Source: Gammaproteobacteria bacterium (lineage in GTDB: Bacteria; Pseudomonadota; Gammaproteobacteria; Steroidobacterales; Steroidobacteraceae). Taken from it: a stretch of 64,000 nt of DNA. How positions within the stretch are numbered: position 1 is the stretch's first letter; each line of letters opens with the position of its first letter. The stretch covers positions 108,643 to 172,642 of the forward strand of contig CANGOP010000005.1 in NCBI GenBank assembly GCA_947455595.1. The letters are read 5' to 3'. Below, in pieces: positions 44,218 through 52,182 of the stretch. The translations under genes were made by a program, and so were the position numbers. A model generated the notes under the pieces. That model saw only the letters and a program-made list of their open reading frames with translations, had not been told where the DNA came from and made no database searches.

Positions 44218-44541
44218 GTGAGCAATCCACCGATTCCGACAACGCCGAGCTTCTTCGTGCAGCTCATCGCGCTCTACGCCTACCTGCTGCCCATCCTGCT
44301 GTACGTGATCTGGAGCGCCTTGGCGCTGGTGGACCTCGGGCGACGCGAGAACGTACCGACTGCGCGCCGTGCCCTCTGGGCGGCGATCGTGTTTCTGGTC
44401 CCGTTTCTCGGCGCGGCGGCTTATCTGACCGTGGGGGGCGCCCAGACCTCACGATCGGTGAAGTCCACCGTACTGGGCGGCGGCTTGGTGGCGTATCTGC
44501 TGGTGCTGCTGTTCGGACTTGGGGTCGGCGGACTGTCCTGA
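44218..44541 (+). CDS. Small membrane protein, PLDc_N-like (copy 2)
   Basis: A 107-residue paralogue of the preceding protein. QLIALYAYLLPILLYVIWSALALVDLGRR, then ARRALWAAIVFLVPFLGAAAYL and a third helix VAYLLVLLFGLGVGGL. GTG 44218 is preferred over an ATG at 44170 inside the previous gene because a GGAG lies a suitable distance upstream. It has the PLDc_N-type helix-loop-helix but no catalytic domain, and ends two bases before the multicopper oxidase start. Two tandem copies suggest a heteromeric membrane component. Confidence 0.72.
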   Translation: MSNPPIPTTPSFFVQLIALYAYLLPILLYVIWSALALVDLGRRENVPTARRALWAAIVFLVPFLGAAAYLTVGGAQTSRSVKSTVLGGGLVAYLLVLLFGLGVGGLS

Positions 44542-44543
44542 GC

Positions 44544-45536
44544 ATGCCGCTGCGCCGCCGAGATTTGTTTGGCTTTGGCGGCGGATTGGGCGTCGCGGCA
44601 GGCGTCAGCGCCGCGACCAAATGGCTGACCGGCACCCAACCAGAGACCCCGGCGCTCACCGATTCTGCGGACTGCGCAACGCCCGGTGGGACGGGTCCTT
44701 ACGGCGATCGCTTCATGCCGCCAGATGAGATCACGGCCGGCTATCTGGATGCGCGCCACACTCCGCCCCCTCGACGGGAAACGCGCAACGCGTTGAGCGT
44801 GACGTGGCCGATTATCGAAACCTCGCTGGAAGTGGCGCGCGGTCAGCGCCTCAACACATGGGCGTACAACGGCACCGTGCCGGGCCCTGTCCTGCGCGCC
44901 ACCGTCGGTGACGAGATTCGGATCCAGGTCGACAATCGCACGTCACGACCCCACAACCTGCACTTCCATGGCAGTCACGCTGTCAATGCGGACGGTCTTG
45001 AGCGCATCGCGCCAGGTCTCTCACGCGACTATGTCTTTACCGCCGGTCCCTTCGGGCTTCATCCGTACCATTGCCACGTGCCGCCCTATGCCTGGCACAT
45101 CGGCCGCGGGATGTATGGAGCGTTCATCGTCGATCCCCCGCAGCCGCGGCCGGCCGCCCATGAATTCGTCCTGGTGCTCGGTGGTTTTGACACGGATGGG
45201 GATGGCGTGAACGATGTCTATGCCTGGAACGGCATCGCCGGCTACTACGCCCGGTATCCGCTCAAAGTTCCGGTGGGCGAACGCGTCCGGTTGTATCTTG
45301 TGAACATGGTCGAACTCGACGCGATGGCCGGCTTCCACCTGCACGCCCAGACGTTCGATCTGTATCGCTCCGGCACCTCACTCACCCCACACGAGCACAC
45401 CGACATCGTCACCTTCGGCCCGGCCGAGCGCGCCATTGTGGAGTTCACTCTCCCCCAACGCGGACGCTATATGTTTCATCCGCATCAAAGCCGGATGACC
45501 GAACGAGGGGCGATGGGGTTTATCGTCGCCGTATGA
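44544..45536 (+). CDS. Two-domain multicopper oxidase (NirK-like architecture), Tat-exported
   Basis: A 330-residue protein. The start MPLRRRDLFGFGGG is a twin-arginine signal, fitting export of a folded copper enzyme. Domain 1 has HNLHFHG (trinuclear-type His pair, about 133-138) and YHCHVPPYAWHIGRGMYGA (about 175-193), with Cys, His and Met ligands of a type-1 site arranged as in copper nitrite reductase. Domain 2 has FHLHAQTF and MFHPHQS, further HxH copper ligands. The size fits two-domain laccases and nitrite reductases. Substrate candidates include nitrite, Cu(I) or phenolics. It overlaps the SCO gene by four bases. Confidence 0.88.
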   Translation: MPLRRRDLFGFGGGLGVAAGVSAATKWLTGTQPETPALTDSADCATPGGTGPYGDRFMPPDEITAGYLDARHTPPPRRETRNALSVTWPIIETSLEVARGQRLNTWAYNGTVPGPVLRATVGDEIRIQVDNRTSRPHNLHFHGSHAVNADGLERIAPGLSRDYVFTAGPFGLHPYHCHVPPYAWHIGRGMYGAFIVDPPQPRPAAHEFVLVLGGFDTDGDGVNDVYAWNGIAGYYARYPLKVPVGERVRLYLVNMVELDAMAGFHLHAQTFDLYRSGTSLTPHEHTDIVTFGPAERAIVEFTLPQRGRYMFHPHQSRMTERGAMGFIVAV

Positions 45537-46078
45537 GCCGCTTCAGCCGACGCATCGCCGCGTGCATGCTGACTGCCCTCATGAGCGCCACGGCGATGGC
45601 CAGCGTAAACGCCGATCTTCTGGTCAATGATCAGGGTCAACCGGTGTCCGCAGCGCAACTTTCCGGGCAGTGGTTGCTGATTTCTTTCGGTTACAGCCAA
45701 TGTCCGGACGTGTGTCCCACCACGTTGCATCGAGTGACCAGTGTCCTGAGCCGCCTCGGCGCCGAGGGCAGAGCGCTGGTGCCGTACTTTGTGAGCGTCG
45801 ACCCCGCTCACGACAACCCGGCCCAATTGCACCGCTTCTTAGCGAGCTTCTCGCCGCGCATTCGGGGACTGACCGGCAGCCCATCGGCCTTGGCCGACGC
45901 ACGTCGCACCTTTGGCGTGCCCGTCCGCGGCGCAGGTGGCGGCTTTGATCACGGCGTCTTTTTATATCTGGTTGCGCCCGATGGGCGCGTCGTAGAGACC
46001 TTGCACCCTGATCTTTCCGCTGAGGCGATGACGCAGCGCATCCGCCAGTGGATGCGCGCATCCACTGTCAAATCTTAG
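45533..46078 (+). CDS. SCO1/SenC-family copper chaperone
   Basis: A 181-residue thioredoxin-fold protein with an N-terminal signal (RIAACMLTALMSATAMA). Copper ligands are the CxxxC of YSQCPDVCPTTLH (about 60) and the distal His of GGFDHGVFLYLV (about 143). The family delivers Cu or reduces thiols for copper enzymes such as cytochrome oxidase CuA or nitrous oxide reductase. Here its coupling (ATGA overlap) to the multicopper oxidase implies it matures that enzyme or the cupredoxin protein. Its end overlaps the convergent NnrU gene. Confidence 0.93.
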   Translation: MSRFSRRIAACMLTALMSATAMASVNADLLVNDQGQPVSAAQLSGQWLLISFGYSQCPDVCPTTLHRVTSVLSRLGAEGRALVPYFVSVDPAHDNPAQLHRFLASFSPRIRGLTGSPSALADARRTFGVPVRGAGGGFDHGVFLYLVAPDGRVVETLHPDLSAEAMTQRIRQWMRASTVKS

Positions 46079-46650
46079 CCAAACGGCGCCACACCGATCA
46101 GCCACAGGTGCCCCTTCATGACCATGAAAGCGTACAAGGCAAGACCGAGCCCAATCGCCAAGACATCGTTGACAGCGCTCGCCGGGAGCGTCGGGACCTC
46201 ACGCGCCGGTCGCCGTTTCAAGGAAATGCGATCCACGACGGCCCACGCGAGGACGGCACCGAAGAGCAGGACGGCGGACACGGTGCCCACGACCAGGAGG
46301 TGTGCCAGGGCCCACGCTTTCACCGCCACGAGCATCGGGTGGCGCAGTTTGGTGCGCAACGTGCCCGGCAAATAGGTCGCCAGCAGGCAGGGGAAGACCG
46401 GCAACAAGAGCACGGCCGCCAGATGGCGCACCGCCATGGGCGCCACCCACAACACTTGCGGCGCCAGGCGGGTCTGCGCATAGCCGCGCACCACGAGCCA
46501 CAGTCCCAGTAGGGCGACCACGGAGTACAGCCCGCGCCACGCGACCAACCCCATGCGCTGCACCATCGCCTCGCGCCAGCGCAGCGCGACGATCGATACC
46601 GAATGGATGCCCAGCAGAAGAATCAGCCCCATCAATAACGTCGTCATCAC
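46075..46650 (-). CDS. NnrU-family membrane protein
   Basis: A 191-residue protein with about five hydrophobic segments, beginning MMTTLLMGLILLLGIHSVSIVALRWREAMVQRMG. The segment RNPH-like TKLRHPMLVAVKAWALAHLLVVG is the NnrU signature region and contains the conserved His residues. NnrU was described beside nitric-oxide/nitrite reductase genes and resembles an isoprenylcysteine-methyltransferase-like or heme-binding membrane fold; its function is not settled. It is convergent with the SCO gene with a four-base overlap, so it is transcribed separately but is contiguous with the copper cluster. Confidence 0.88.
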   Translation of the reverse strand: MMTTLLMGLILLLGIHSVSIVALRWREAMVQRMGLVAWRGLYSVVALLGLWLVVRGYAQTRLAPQVLWVAPMAVRHLAAVLLLPVFPCLLATYLPGTLRTKLRHPMLVAVKAWALAHLLVVGTVSAVLLFGAVLAWAVVDRISLKRRPAREVPTLPASAVNDVLAIGLGLALYAFMVMKGHLWLIGVAPFG

Positions 46651-46684
46651 GACTCCTTCATACGCCGCAGAACCGCCTCACAGC

Positions 46685-47578
46685 CTACACGCGAAGGGTG
46701 CCGCGCATCACCTCGACCGCGGCCCCGCCGACGTGCACGGAGCGGAGCTGACCCGACGCGTTCACGGTGCGTCCATGCAGCACCGACCGGCGCCCCATGT
46801 CCTCCCCCTGAACGACGTGCCAACGCTGCTCACCCTCCAGGCCCTCGCACGTGGCGAGCAGCGCGAGCGCCGCCACCGTCGCGCTACCGGTGGCCGGATC
46901 CTCGGGGACGAGATCGAGCGGCGCGAACATGCGCGCCGACAGGTCCCGGCTCCCGGGTGCCCGCACGTACCCGTACACCCCGTCGGTCCCAAGCGGCGTT
47001 AGCACCCGCTGATGGGCGCCCAGGTGACCCCGGGCACGCGACAGGGCCTCGCGGCTCGCCACCTCGACAATCAGGAAGCGCAGTCCCACCGACGCGGGAA
47101 CCGGGGGATGGGTGGTCGTCACAACATCCGCCGGCGTCAGACCCAAACAGTCGGCCGCGTCCGCCACCGACACGGTCGGGCCGACGGAGAGCGCCTCGGG
47201 GGCAGTCAGTTCCGCGCTGACCACTTGGTCACCGTCACAGGTCAGCCGCACCGGCACGAGACCCGCCGTCTCCTCGAAGAGGAAGCACTCGGGCAGAGTC
47301 CGGCCCGCCGCCTGCCACTCCCGGGCAAGGACGAGGGCCGTGCCGACATTGGGGTGTCCCGCAAAGGGGACCTCGAGCGTGGGGGTAAAGATCCGCACCT
47401 GCGCCGTGTGGCGAGGGTGCGCGGGCGGCAGGACAAAGGTGGTCTCGGAATAGTTGAACTCGGTTGCCACCTGCTGCATCTGGGCCGTCGACAAGCCTTC
47501 CGCATCCAGGACCACCGCCAACGGATTGCCTTGGAAGGCCTGATCGGTGAAGACATCGACCGTGACGTAACGACGCAT
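46685..47578 (-). CDS. PhzF-family isomerase
   Basis: A 297-residue protein of the diaminopimelate-epimerase-like PhzF family. The N-terminal VTVDVFTDQAFQGNPLAVVLDAEGLS and EFNYSETTFVLPP contain the catalytic-Glu region (E45 in PhzF numbering, at about 45 here). FAGHPNVGTALVL and the C-terminal EDPATGSATVAALALL are diagnostic. Except in phenazine producers, the substrates of PhzF proteins are unknown. There are no phenazine genes nearby. It is divergent from the M28 peptidase across an AT-rich region. Confidence 0.9.
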   Translation of the reverse strand: MRRYVTVDVFTDQAFQGNPLAVVLDAEGLSTAQMQQVATEFNYSETTFVLPPAHPRHTAQVRIFTPTLEVPFAGHPNVGTALVLAREWQAAGRTLPECFLFEETAGLVPVRLTCDGDQVVSAELTAPEALSVGPTVSVADAADCLGLTPADVVTTTHPPVPASVGLRFLIVEVASREALSRARGHLGAHQRVLTPLGTDGVYGYVRAPGSRDLSARMFAPLDLVPEDPATGSATVAALALLATCEGLEGEQRWHVVQGEDMGRRSVLHGRTVNASGQLRSVHVGGAAVEVMRGTLRV

Positions 47579-47671
47579 AAGCCCTCCGATTCCGACGAGT
47601 CCGGCAGCATACCCGCTCCCGAAACGCTCCGCTGAACGCGAAATCGGCGGGGGAGAGGAGGGGGATCGCCG

Positions 47672-47790
47672 CTCTTAAAAAAACGTTTTTTCTGCTTTGT
47701 CGAATAACGTTCATTTATTTTTTTAGATGTAAAATTAGTTATTTAAAAATTTTTTATGAAGTGCATTAGCTTATTTGAAAACGCATGCGT
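47672..47790. promoter_or_regulatory. AT-rich divergent promoter region with palindromes
   Basis: About 120 bases are strongly AT-rich in an otherwise GC-rich region, between the divergent phzF-like and peptidase genes. They contain AAAAAACGTTTTTT (47678-47691), an AATAACGTT segment, A/T runs, and a perfect ACGCATGCGT palindrome at 47781-47790. This fits a curved, nucleoid-protein-bound bidirectional promoter. No ORF of note lies in the whole 284-base gap. Confidence 0.45.
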
Positions 47791-47862
47791 GCCCGATGAC
47801 CGTCGCCAGAGACGGGTGATTGCGTGTACCGTCACGGACGAACCGGTCAAGGGATCCACTCC

Positions 47863-49050
47863 ATGCTTACGCCACTGCGTCTCACCCTCGCTTTGAGTCT
47901 CTCAGGGCTTACCGCCTTCACCGCCGGGTCCGCCCCAGCACCGGACCCCGTCCGTACCGTGGTCGAGCGTTTGGACCTCGCCCGATACCAGCGCACGATC
48001 CTCGACCTCACGCAGTTCGGTGACCGCCGTGAGGGCACGGCGCGCAATCGCGCCGCCGTCGATTGGATCGAGGCGCAGATGCGCGCCTACGGATGCGCCG
48101 AGGTGACCCGACTGCCGTACGCCTTCGACCCCCATGCCCGGGAACGGCCGAGCGGTCCGCCGAAGGCCGATGTCCCGAACCCCACCGTCGGCGGCGGTCG
48201 CTATCGGGGGCCGCAGGGGCCGACGGGCGTCAACGAAGACGCCGCCCGTCAGCCGGACGCTCGACTGCGGGAATTGAATGCCGAGCCCTCGACACCGGGG
48301 AAGCGGGAGGAAGTCTGGTGCACCAAGATCGGCGCCACTCACCCCGAGGAGATGTACATCGTCGGCGCGCATATGGACGGGCACGGCTGGGGCGAGGCGG
48401 CGAATGACGACGGATCCGGCTCCGCCATCGTGCTCGAGCTCGCGCGCATTCTCTCCGACCCGAAGATCCGGACCGAACGGTCCGTCCGCTTCGTCTTGTG
48501 GAACAACGAGGAAACCGGTCTCGATGGCGCCTATGCCTATGTCGCGCAACGGCAGGCCCTGCAAGGTCGGGAAGATCCCCCGGGCTCCGGTCACTACCCG
48601 GAACCCCGCTGGCTCGGGATGGTGCAGCACGACATGATGCTCTTTGACCATGGCTTGCCGCGCGCCGATGGATCGGTCGCCGCGACCCAACGCCGGGAAG
48701 CGGACGTCAACATTGAATTCCAGTCGCGCGCCAAAGAGGCCGAGGGCGCCATGCACTTGGCGTTCGCTTTCCAGGCCGCCAACGAGGCCTACGCCACGGA
48801 CTATCCGGCCAGCGTCGGCCCGCATATGACCAATACCGACAGTGTGCCGTTCATGGATCTCGTGCCGGCCATCAGTCTGCGCGAGAACGAGCGCGGCCGA
48901 GAGATCGGTGCAGGGTCCGATCCGCACTGGCACCAGCCCACGGATCTTTACCGCACGTTCTCGGAAGCCGACTTCCGCCTCGGCCTCAATGCCGCCCAGA
49001 CCACGCTCGGCGCGATTGCGCGCCTCGTGGGCACTACGATCCGCGAGTAA
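47863..49050 (+). CDS. Secreted M28-family metallopeptidase
   Basis: A 395-residue exported aminopeptidase-like protein. The signal peptide is LRLTLALSLSGLTAFTAGSA. The di-zinc site is readable: H170 and D172 (VGAHMDGHG), D182/D183 (ANDDGSG), E216/E217 (NNEETGLDGAY), D in HMTNTDSVPF and the late His in SDPHWHQPTD. It is expected to hydrolyse N-terminal residues or small peptides in the periplasm or outside. The ATG at 47863 gives a correct signal peptide. It is followed after three bases by a gene for a secreted protein of unknown function, so both are probably co-expressed. Confidence 0.9.
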   Translation: MLTPLRLTLALSLSGLTAFTAGSAPAPDPVRTVVERLDLARYQRTILDLTQFGDRREGTARNRAAVDWIEAQMRAYGCAEVTRLPYAFDPHARERPSGPPKADVPNPTVGGGRYRGPQGPTGVNEDAARQPDARLRELNAEPSTPGKREEVWCTKIGATHPEEMYIVGAHMDGHGWGEAANDDGSGSAIVLELARILSDPKIRTERSVRFVLWNNEETGLDGAYAYVAQRQALQGREDPPGSGHYPEPRWLGMVQHDMMLFDHGLPRADGSVAATQRREADVNIEFQSRAKEAEGAMHLAFAFQAANEAYATDYPASVGPHMTNTDSVPFMDLVPAISLRENERGREIGAGSDPHWHQPTDLYRTFSEADFRLGLNAAQTTLGAIARLVGTTIRE

Positions 49051-49053
49051 CGC

Positions 49054-50589
49054 ATGCTGAACCGTCCTCTGGCTGCCGCTCTTCTGCTGGTGTCCCCCCT
49101 CGTCGCGATCGCCTCACCCCTGACCGAGCAACTGGCGGATCTCGACGCGCGCCTCGCCGCGGTCGCAAGCCACGGGCCGAACTTCCCCGAAGCCATCGAT
49201 TTACACCGGCTGCGCGCGCTCGCCTACGCGCGCGCTTTCCAAGACGAGTGCCGCGCTCATCAGGCGGCCGCGGCGGCCGAAGCAGCGTTGTATCTGGACA
49301 ATCCCCACGCCGCACTGCTGCCCTCCTATGCGTCGCATCGCTATAGCCTGACCGCCACCCTCGCGTGGGGGCGGGGCCAGTGCAGCGACACCGAGGACGA
49401 GCTCGTTCAGGAAACGGAGACGGCGCGCAACGATGCGCTGCGCGCGCTCGAGGCGGCCGTGCAAAGTCACGCCTACGACGACGAGGCCTTCGTGCGTTTT
49501 CAGATCGCGAATTACGCGCGGATCCTGGGCGACACAGAGGCGAGTCTTGCGATGCTGGAGTCGGCGATTGCGCTCGATGACGCCCACGGCCTCCGTGACG
49601 ATGGGGACGAAAACCGCCGCTTTTGGGCTGAATGGAAACAGGTCGAGGTGGACTCGTTATCGCCGGCACCCACGCCGCCGTCCTTCACCCTGAACTTCCG
49701 CTGGCATCCGACCCAGATCGACATCGACAGCACCTACGTCAAGACGCTCTACGCGTCGTCACCGCCGGTCACGCATACCTTCGATGCCAGTGCGAGCGGC
49801 GCCTTACTGCCGCGTAACGGCGGGGGCTTCCTGGTCAAGCTCAGCGATCTTGCCGTTCAATCCCGCGCGGCGTACTCGGACCAAGACACCGACGCGCGCA
49901 TGGCGCGACTCATCCAGGAAGTCGGGGCAAAAACGCCGGTGGCCGAAATCGATCGGGACGGAAACTTCGTCGGTCTTGCCGACTTCGACGCCTACCAACA
50001 GGGACTGCGGGCATCCGCCGGTGCGATGCTGGACGCCCTGTTCCCAAGCGCCGGTCCCGACCGCGCACGCGCTCAGGCCGCGGTGGATGCCTACGTCACC
50101 GAGCGGGTCTCGAAACGCAGTTTAGAAAACGACATGGGACGTTCCCATGCGCTCAATACCGCGATCTGGGTGGGCAGCACGCTCGAAACCGGCAAGACCA
50201 TGACGCTCGATCTGAACCTGCCGCTCGATGGCGTGCCCTCCGTCGTCGTCTTGCACCGGTTGGAGTTTCGGCTCGATGGCGCCGCCCCGTGTCAGGCGAA
50301 TGATGTGGCGGCACCGCATTGCGTGGAAATCGAGATGGAAGCGACGCCGACACCGGAGGCCATCAACGGCATTGACGCGGCGCTCGTCAAGCAAGGCAAA
50401 GGCCACCTGCATTATTGGTCCTCGCTGAAAAACCGCATCATCGTCGACCCGAACACGCTGCTCAGCTATCAGCAAGACATGCGTCGCGCCCACTACCTGC
50501 AGTTGGACAACTCCGCCGTGGAGAGCGAAGTCACGCAGTCGCTCGACCGCGTGAATTATCGCCCTTCAGGGACGCGCAGCCTGCGGTGA
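49054..50589 (+). CDS. Secreted protein of unknown function (helical-repeat N-terminal half)
   Basis: A 511-residue protein with signal peptide NRPLAAALLLVSPLVAIASP. Residues about 30-190 look helical and TPR-like (Ala/Glu/Arg-rich, with AAAAAEAALYLDNPHAALLPSY and MLESAIALDDAHGL). Residues about 200-500 look like a beta-rich domain with WHPTQIDIDSTYVKTLY and LDLNLPLDGVPSVVVLHRL. I do not recognise a family. It starts three bases after the M28 peptidase stop and is likely its partner, for example as substrate, inhibitor or co-secreted factor. That is inference. Confidence 0.8.
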   Translation: MLNRPLAAALLLVSPLVAIASPLTEQLADLDARLAAVASHGPNFPEAIDLHRLRALAYARAFQDECRAHQAAAAAEAALYLDNPHAALLPSYASHRYSLTATLAWGRGQCSDTEDELVQETETARNDALRALEAAVQSHAYDDEAFVRFQIANYARILGDTEASLAMLESAIALDDAHGLRDDGDENRRFWAEWKQVEVDSLSPAPTPPSFTLNFRWHPTQIDIDSTYVKTLYASSPPVTHTFDASASGALLPRNGGGFLVKLSDLAVQSRAAYSDQDTDARMARLIQEVGAKTPVAEIDRDGNFVGLADFDAYQQGLRASAGAMLDALFPSAGPDRARAQAAVDAYVTERVSKRSLENDMGRSHALNTAIWVGSTLETGKTMTLDLNLPLDGVPSVVVLHRLEFRLDGAAPCQANDVAAPHCVEIEMEATPTPEAINGIDAALVKQGKGHLHYWSSLKNRIIVDPNTLLSYQQDMRRAHYLQLDNSAVESEVTQSLDRVNYRPSGTRSLR

Positions 50590-50633
50590 TGACGGGACCG
50601 GGGCAGCGGGTACCACCGCCCGCCGCCGACCCG

Positions 50634-50900
50634 TCAGAGCCCCAAGAGTTCGCGATGTCCCTGCTCAAGATCCAGCGTATCGCACCACAGCGCCACCGTT
50701 GCACGGGGCACCACGCCGCGAGCCACTGCATCCAGTAGCAGTTCGCCGGCGAGCGCACGCTTTTCCTGTTCGGCTTCAAGACGCCGTTTGTCCGCCAACT
50801 TCGATTCACGCATTGCGACGCGCTGGCGGCGATTTTGCATACGCGTCAGTTGCGCCTGTAATTTCTGGATTCTCGCATCGAGTGTTTTAAGATCCGTCAC
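50634..50900 (-). CDS. Small coiled-coil protein resembling conjugal-transfer TraD (mobilization type)
   Basis: An 88-residue, strongly charged helical protein. TLDARIQKLQAQLTRMQNRRQ (about 5-25) is followed by an Arg/Lys/Glu-rich stretch and a C-terminal helix. This resembles the short TraD/MobC-like accessory proteins encoded next to Ti-type relaxases. GTG 50900 is preferred because GGGAG lies six bases upstream; an ATG at 50906 abuts the same GGGAG and the frame is open to 51050. No relaxase is nearby, so if the assignment is right this is a leftover of a mobile element. Confidence 0.5.
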   Translation of the reverse strand: MTDLKTLDARIQKLQAQLTRMQNRRQRVAMRESKLADKRRLEAEQEKRALAGELLLDAVARGVVPRATVALWCDTLDLEQGHRELLGL

Positions 50901-51018
50901 CGTCATCTCCCGAACGTGTGGGGAGGGTGATTTTGTCGCCGATGCGTGTGTGTGCGTGAGTCGAATAATTGACGTGTTTGTAGAGAAAGTCACCGATGCC
51001 GTGCGCCTCCCAATCCCG

Positions 51019-51453
51019 TCAAACGGGGAGGGGCGCCAGATCCGGCTCAATCCACGAACGCCGTGCCGCGACCGACCCTAAGCGCTCACGGCTCCAGTAG
51101 CGCAGTGGCCAGTCGGAACGGGCCAAGTCCGAACTCAGAACCGTCTGCACCGCGGTGGAGAGCTCCACGGGCAGCGACAAAGCCGACAATTGACGGGCGA
51201 TCTCGCGCAGGTAAGCCACCGTCAGCGTCTCGTGATAACCGGAAGAATCGCTATTTGCAGTGCCGGTGGCGACGTTGTAGGCGCGAATCAGCGTCGGCAT
51301 CGCCTGCAACGCCTCCGACAAACCGAGTGTGTGCACATGCCAAGTCCCGACCACCAGATGCGCGGCATGTGTCCATTGCGCTCGCGGCAGAGACCCCGAT
51401 TGCATCGCTTGCACGAGGTGCTGCACCCCCACCTCCTCATTGACCGTGTTCAT
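51019..51453 (-). CDS. Conserved hypothetical protein (WTHAAHL / YHETLT motif)
   Basis: A 144-residue soluble protein. The motifs QWTHAAHLVVGTWHV (about 26-40), IRAYNVATGTANSDSSGYHETLT (about 72-94) and a C-terminal SRERLGSVAARRSWIEPDLAPL recur in proteins of unknown function from many bacteria, as far as I recall. Several conserved His and Glu residues suggest a metal- or ligand-binding site. The start ATG overlaps the stop of the DUF4143 pseudogene by four bases. Confidence 0.65.
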   Translation of the reverse strand: MNTVNEEVGVQHLVQAMQSGSLPRAQWTHAAHLVVGTWHVHTLGLSEALQAMPTLIRAYNVATGTANSDSSGYHETLTVAYLREIARQLSALSLPVELSTAVQTVLSSDLARSDWPLRYWSRERLGSVAARRSWIEPDLAPLPV

Positions 51454-52179
51454 GAGCTGACCGACTCCGGAGGGTCATACGGCAATGCGGCCAACCTGGG
51501 CCCGAGCGGCACTATCTTGATGCCCTCGCGTTCCTGCCGTTGGTCCAGATTCAGCACAAGTTGCAGCGACTGCGAGGGCTGAAGTTTTTTATGATAGCGG
51601 CGTAGTGAGGTGCCGACTCGGTCATCAGACGCTTTGACCTCAATGAGCCATTCCACACGCTGGTCACGCGTGACCACAAAGTCAACCTCACGTTCATCCC
51701 GGTCGCGCAGATAAAACAGTTCCCAATTTTCACGAAAGGCATCGCTACGAAACTGTGTGAACTTGAGCATGCTACAGGCAACCAAGTTTTCCAACGTCGC
51801 GCCGCCAGTTGCGTCGTAGGCTGCGGCACAGTCGTAAAAGAATATTCGGCGATCCTTACGAATGCTGCGCGACAGGCGACTTGAATAGGGTAGCAGCAGA
51901 AACACGAGGTAGCGTTTTTCCAGGAGTTCAATCCACGATTTCATTGTCTGCGCAGCCACGCCCAAGGTCTATGCCAGATTCTCGTAGCTGGTCGGCTTGC
52001 CCACGCGTTCACGCAAGAGTTCGATGAGATCAGCAGGTCCTCGCCAGGAAGTGACGCGGGACCAATCTCGTAAATCTTCTCGCGTCACGAGTTCCATTCG
52101 ATCATTCCGCAGACGCGCAGCTTCTGCCGGATTGAGCAATACCTCTGGAAATCCACCGGTCTCGTCCCCCAGTCCGGCG
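51450..52179 (-). pseudogene. AAA-ATPase/DUF4143 protein remnant with internal amber stop
   Basis: The minus-strand frame from 52179 reads ...GGFPEVLLNPAEAARLRNDR..., the middle of an ATPase with C-terminal DUF4143. It continues through VTREDLRDWSRV to ENLA, then hits TAG at 51969-51971, and resumes in the same frame as TLGVAAQTMKSWIELLEKRY to a normal end with EVDFVVTRDQRVEWLIEVKAS (nuclease-like DUF4143 fold). Restoring one base (CAG for TAG) would give a continuous ENLAQTLGVA. The N-terminal AAA domain with Walker motifs is missing, cut off near the recD stop. The 3' part alone (from 51965) could still be translated but would not be functional. Confidence 0.8.
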
Positions 52180-52182
52180 GTG

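Noticed and set aside
47902..48933. 343-residue minus-strand ORF
   Set aside because: Complement of the M28 peptidase, whose zinc ligands are conserved.
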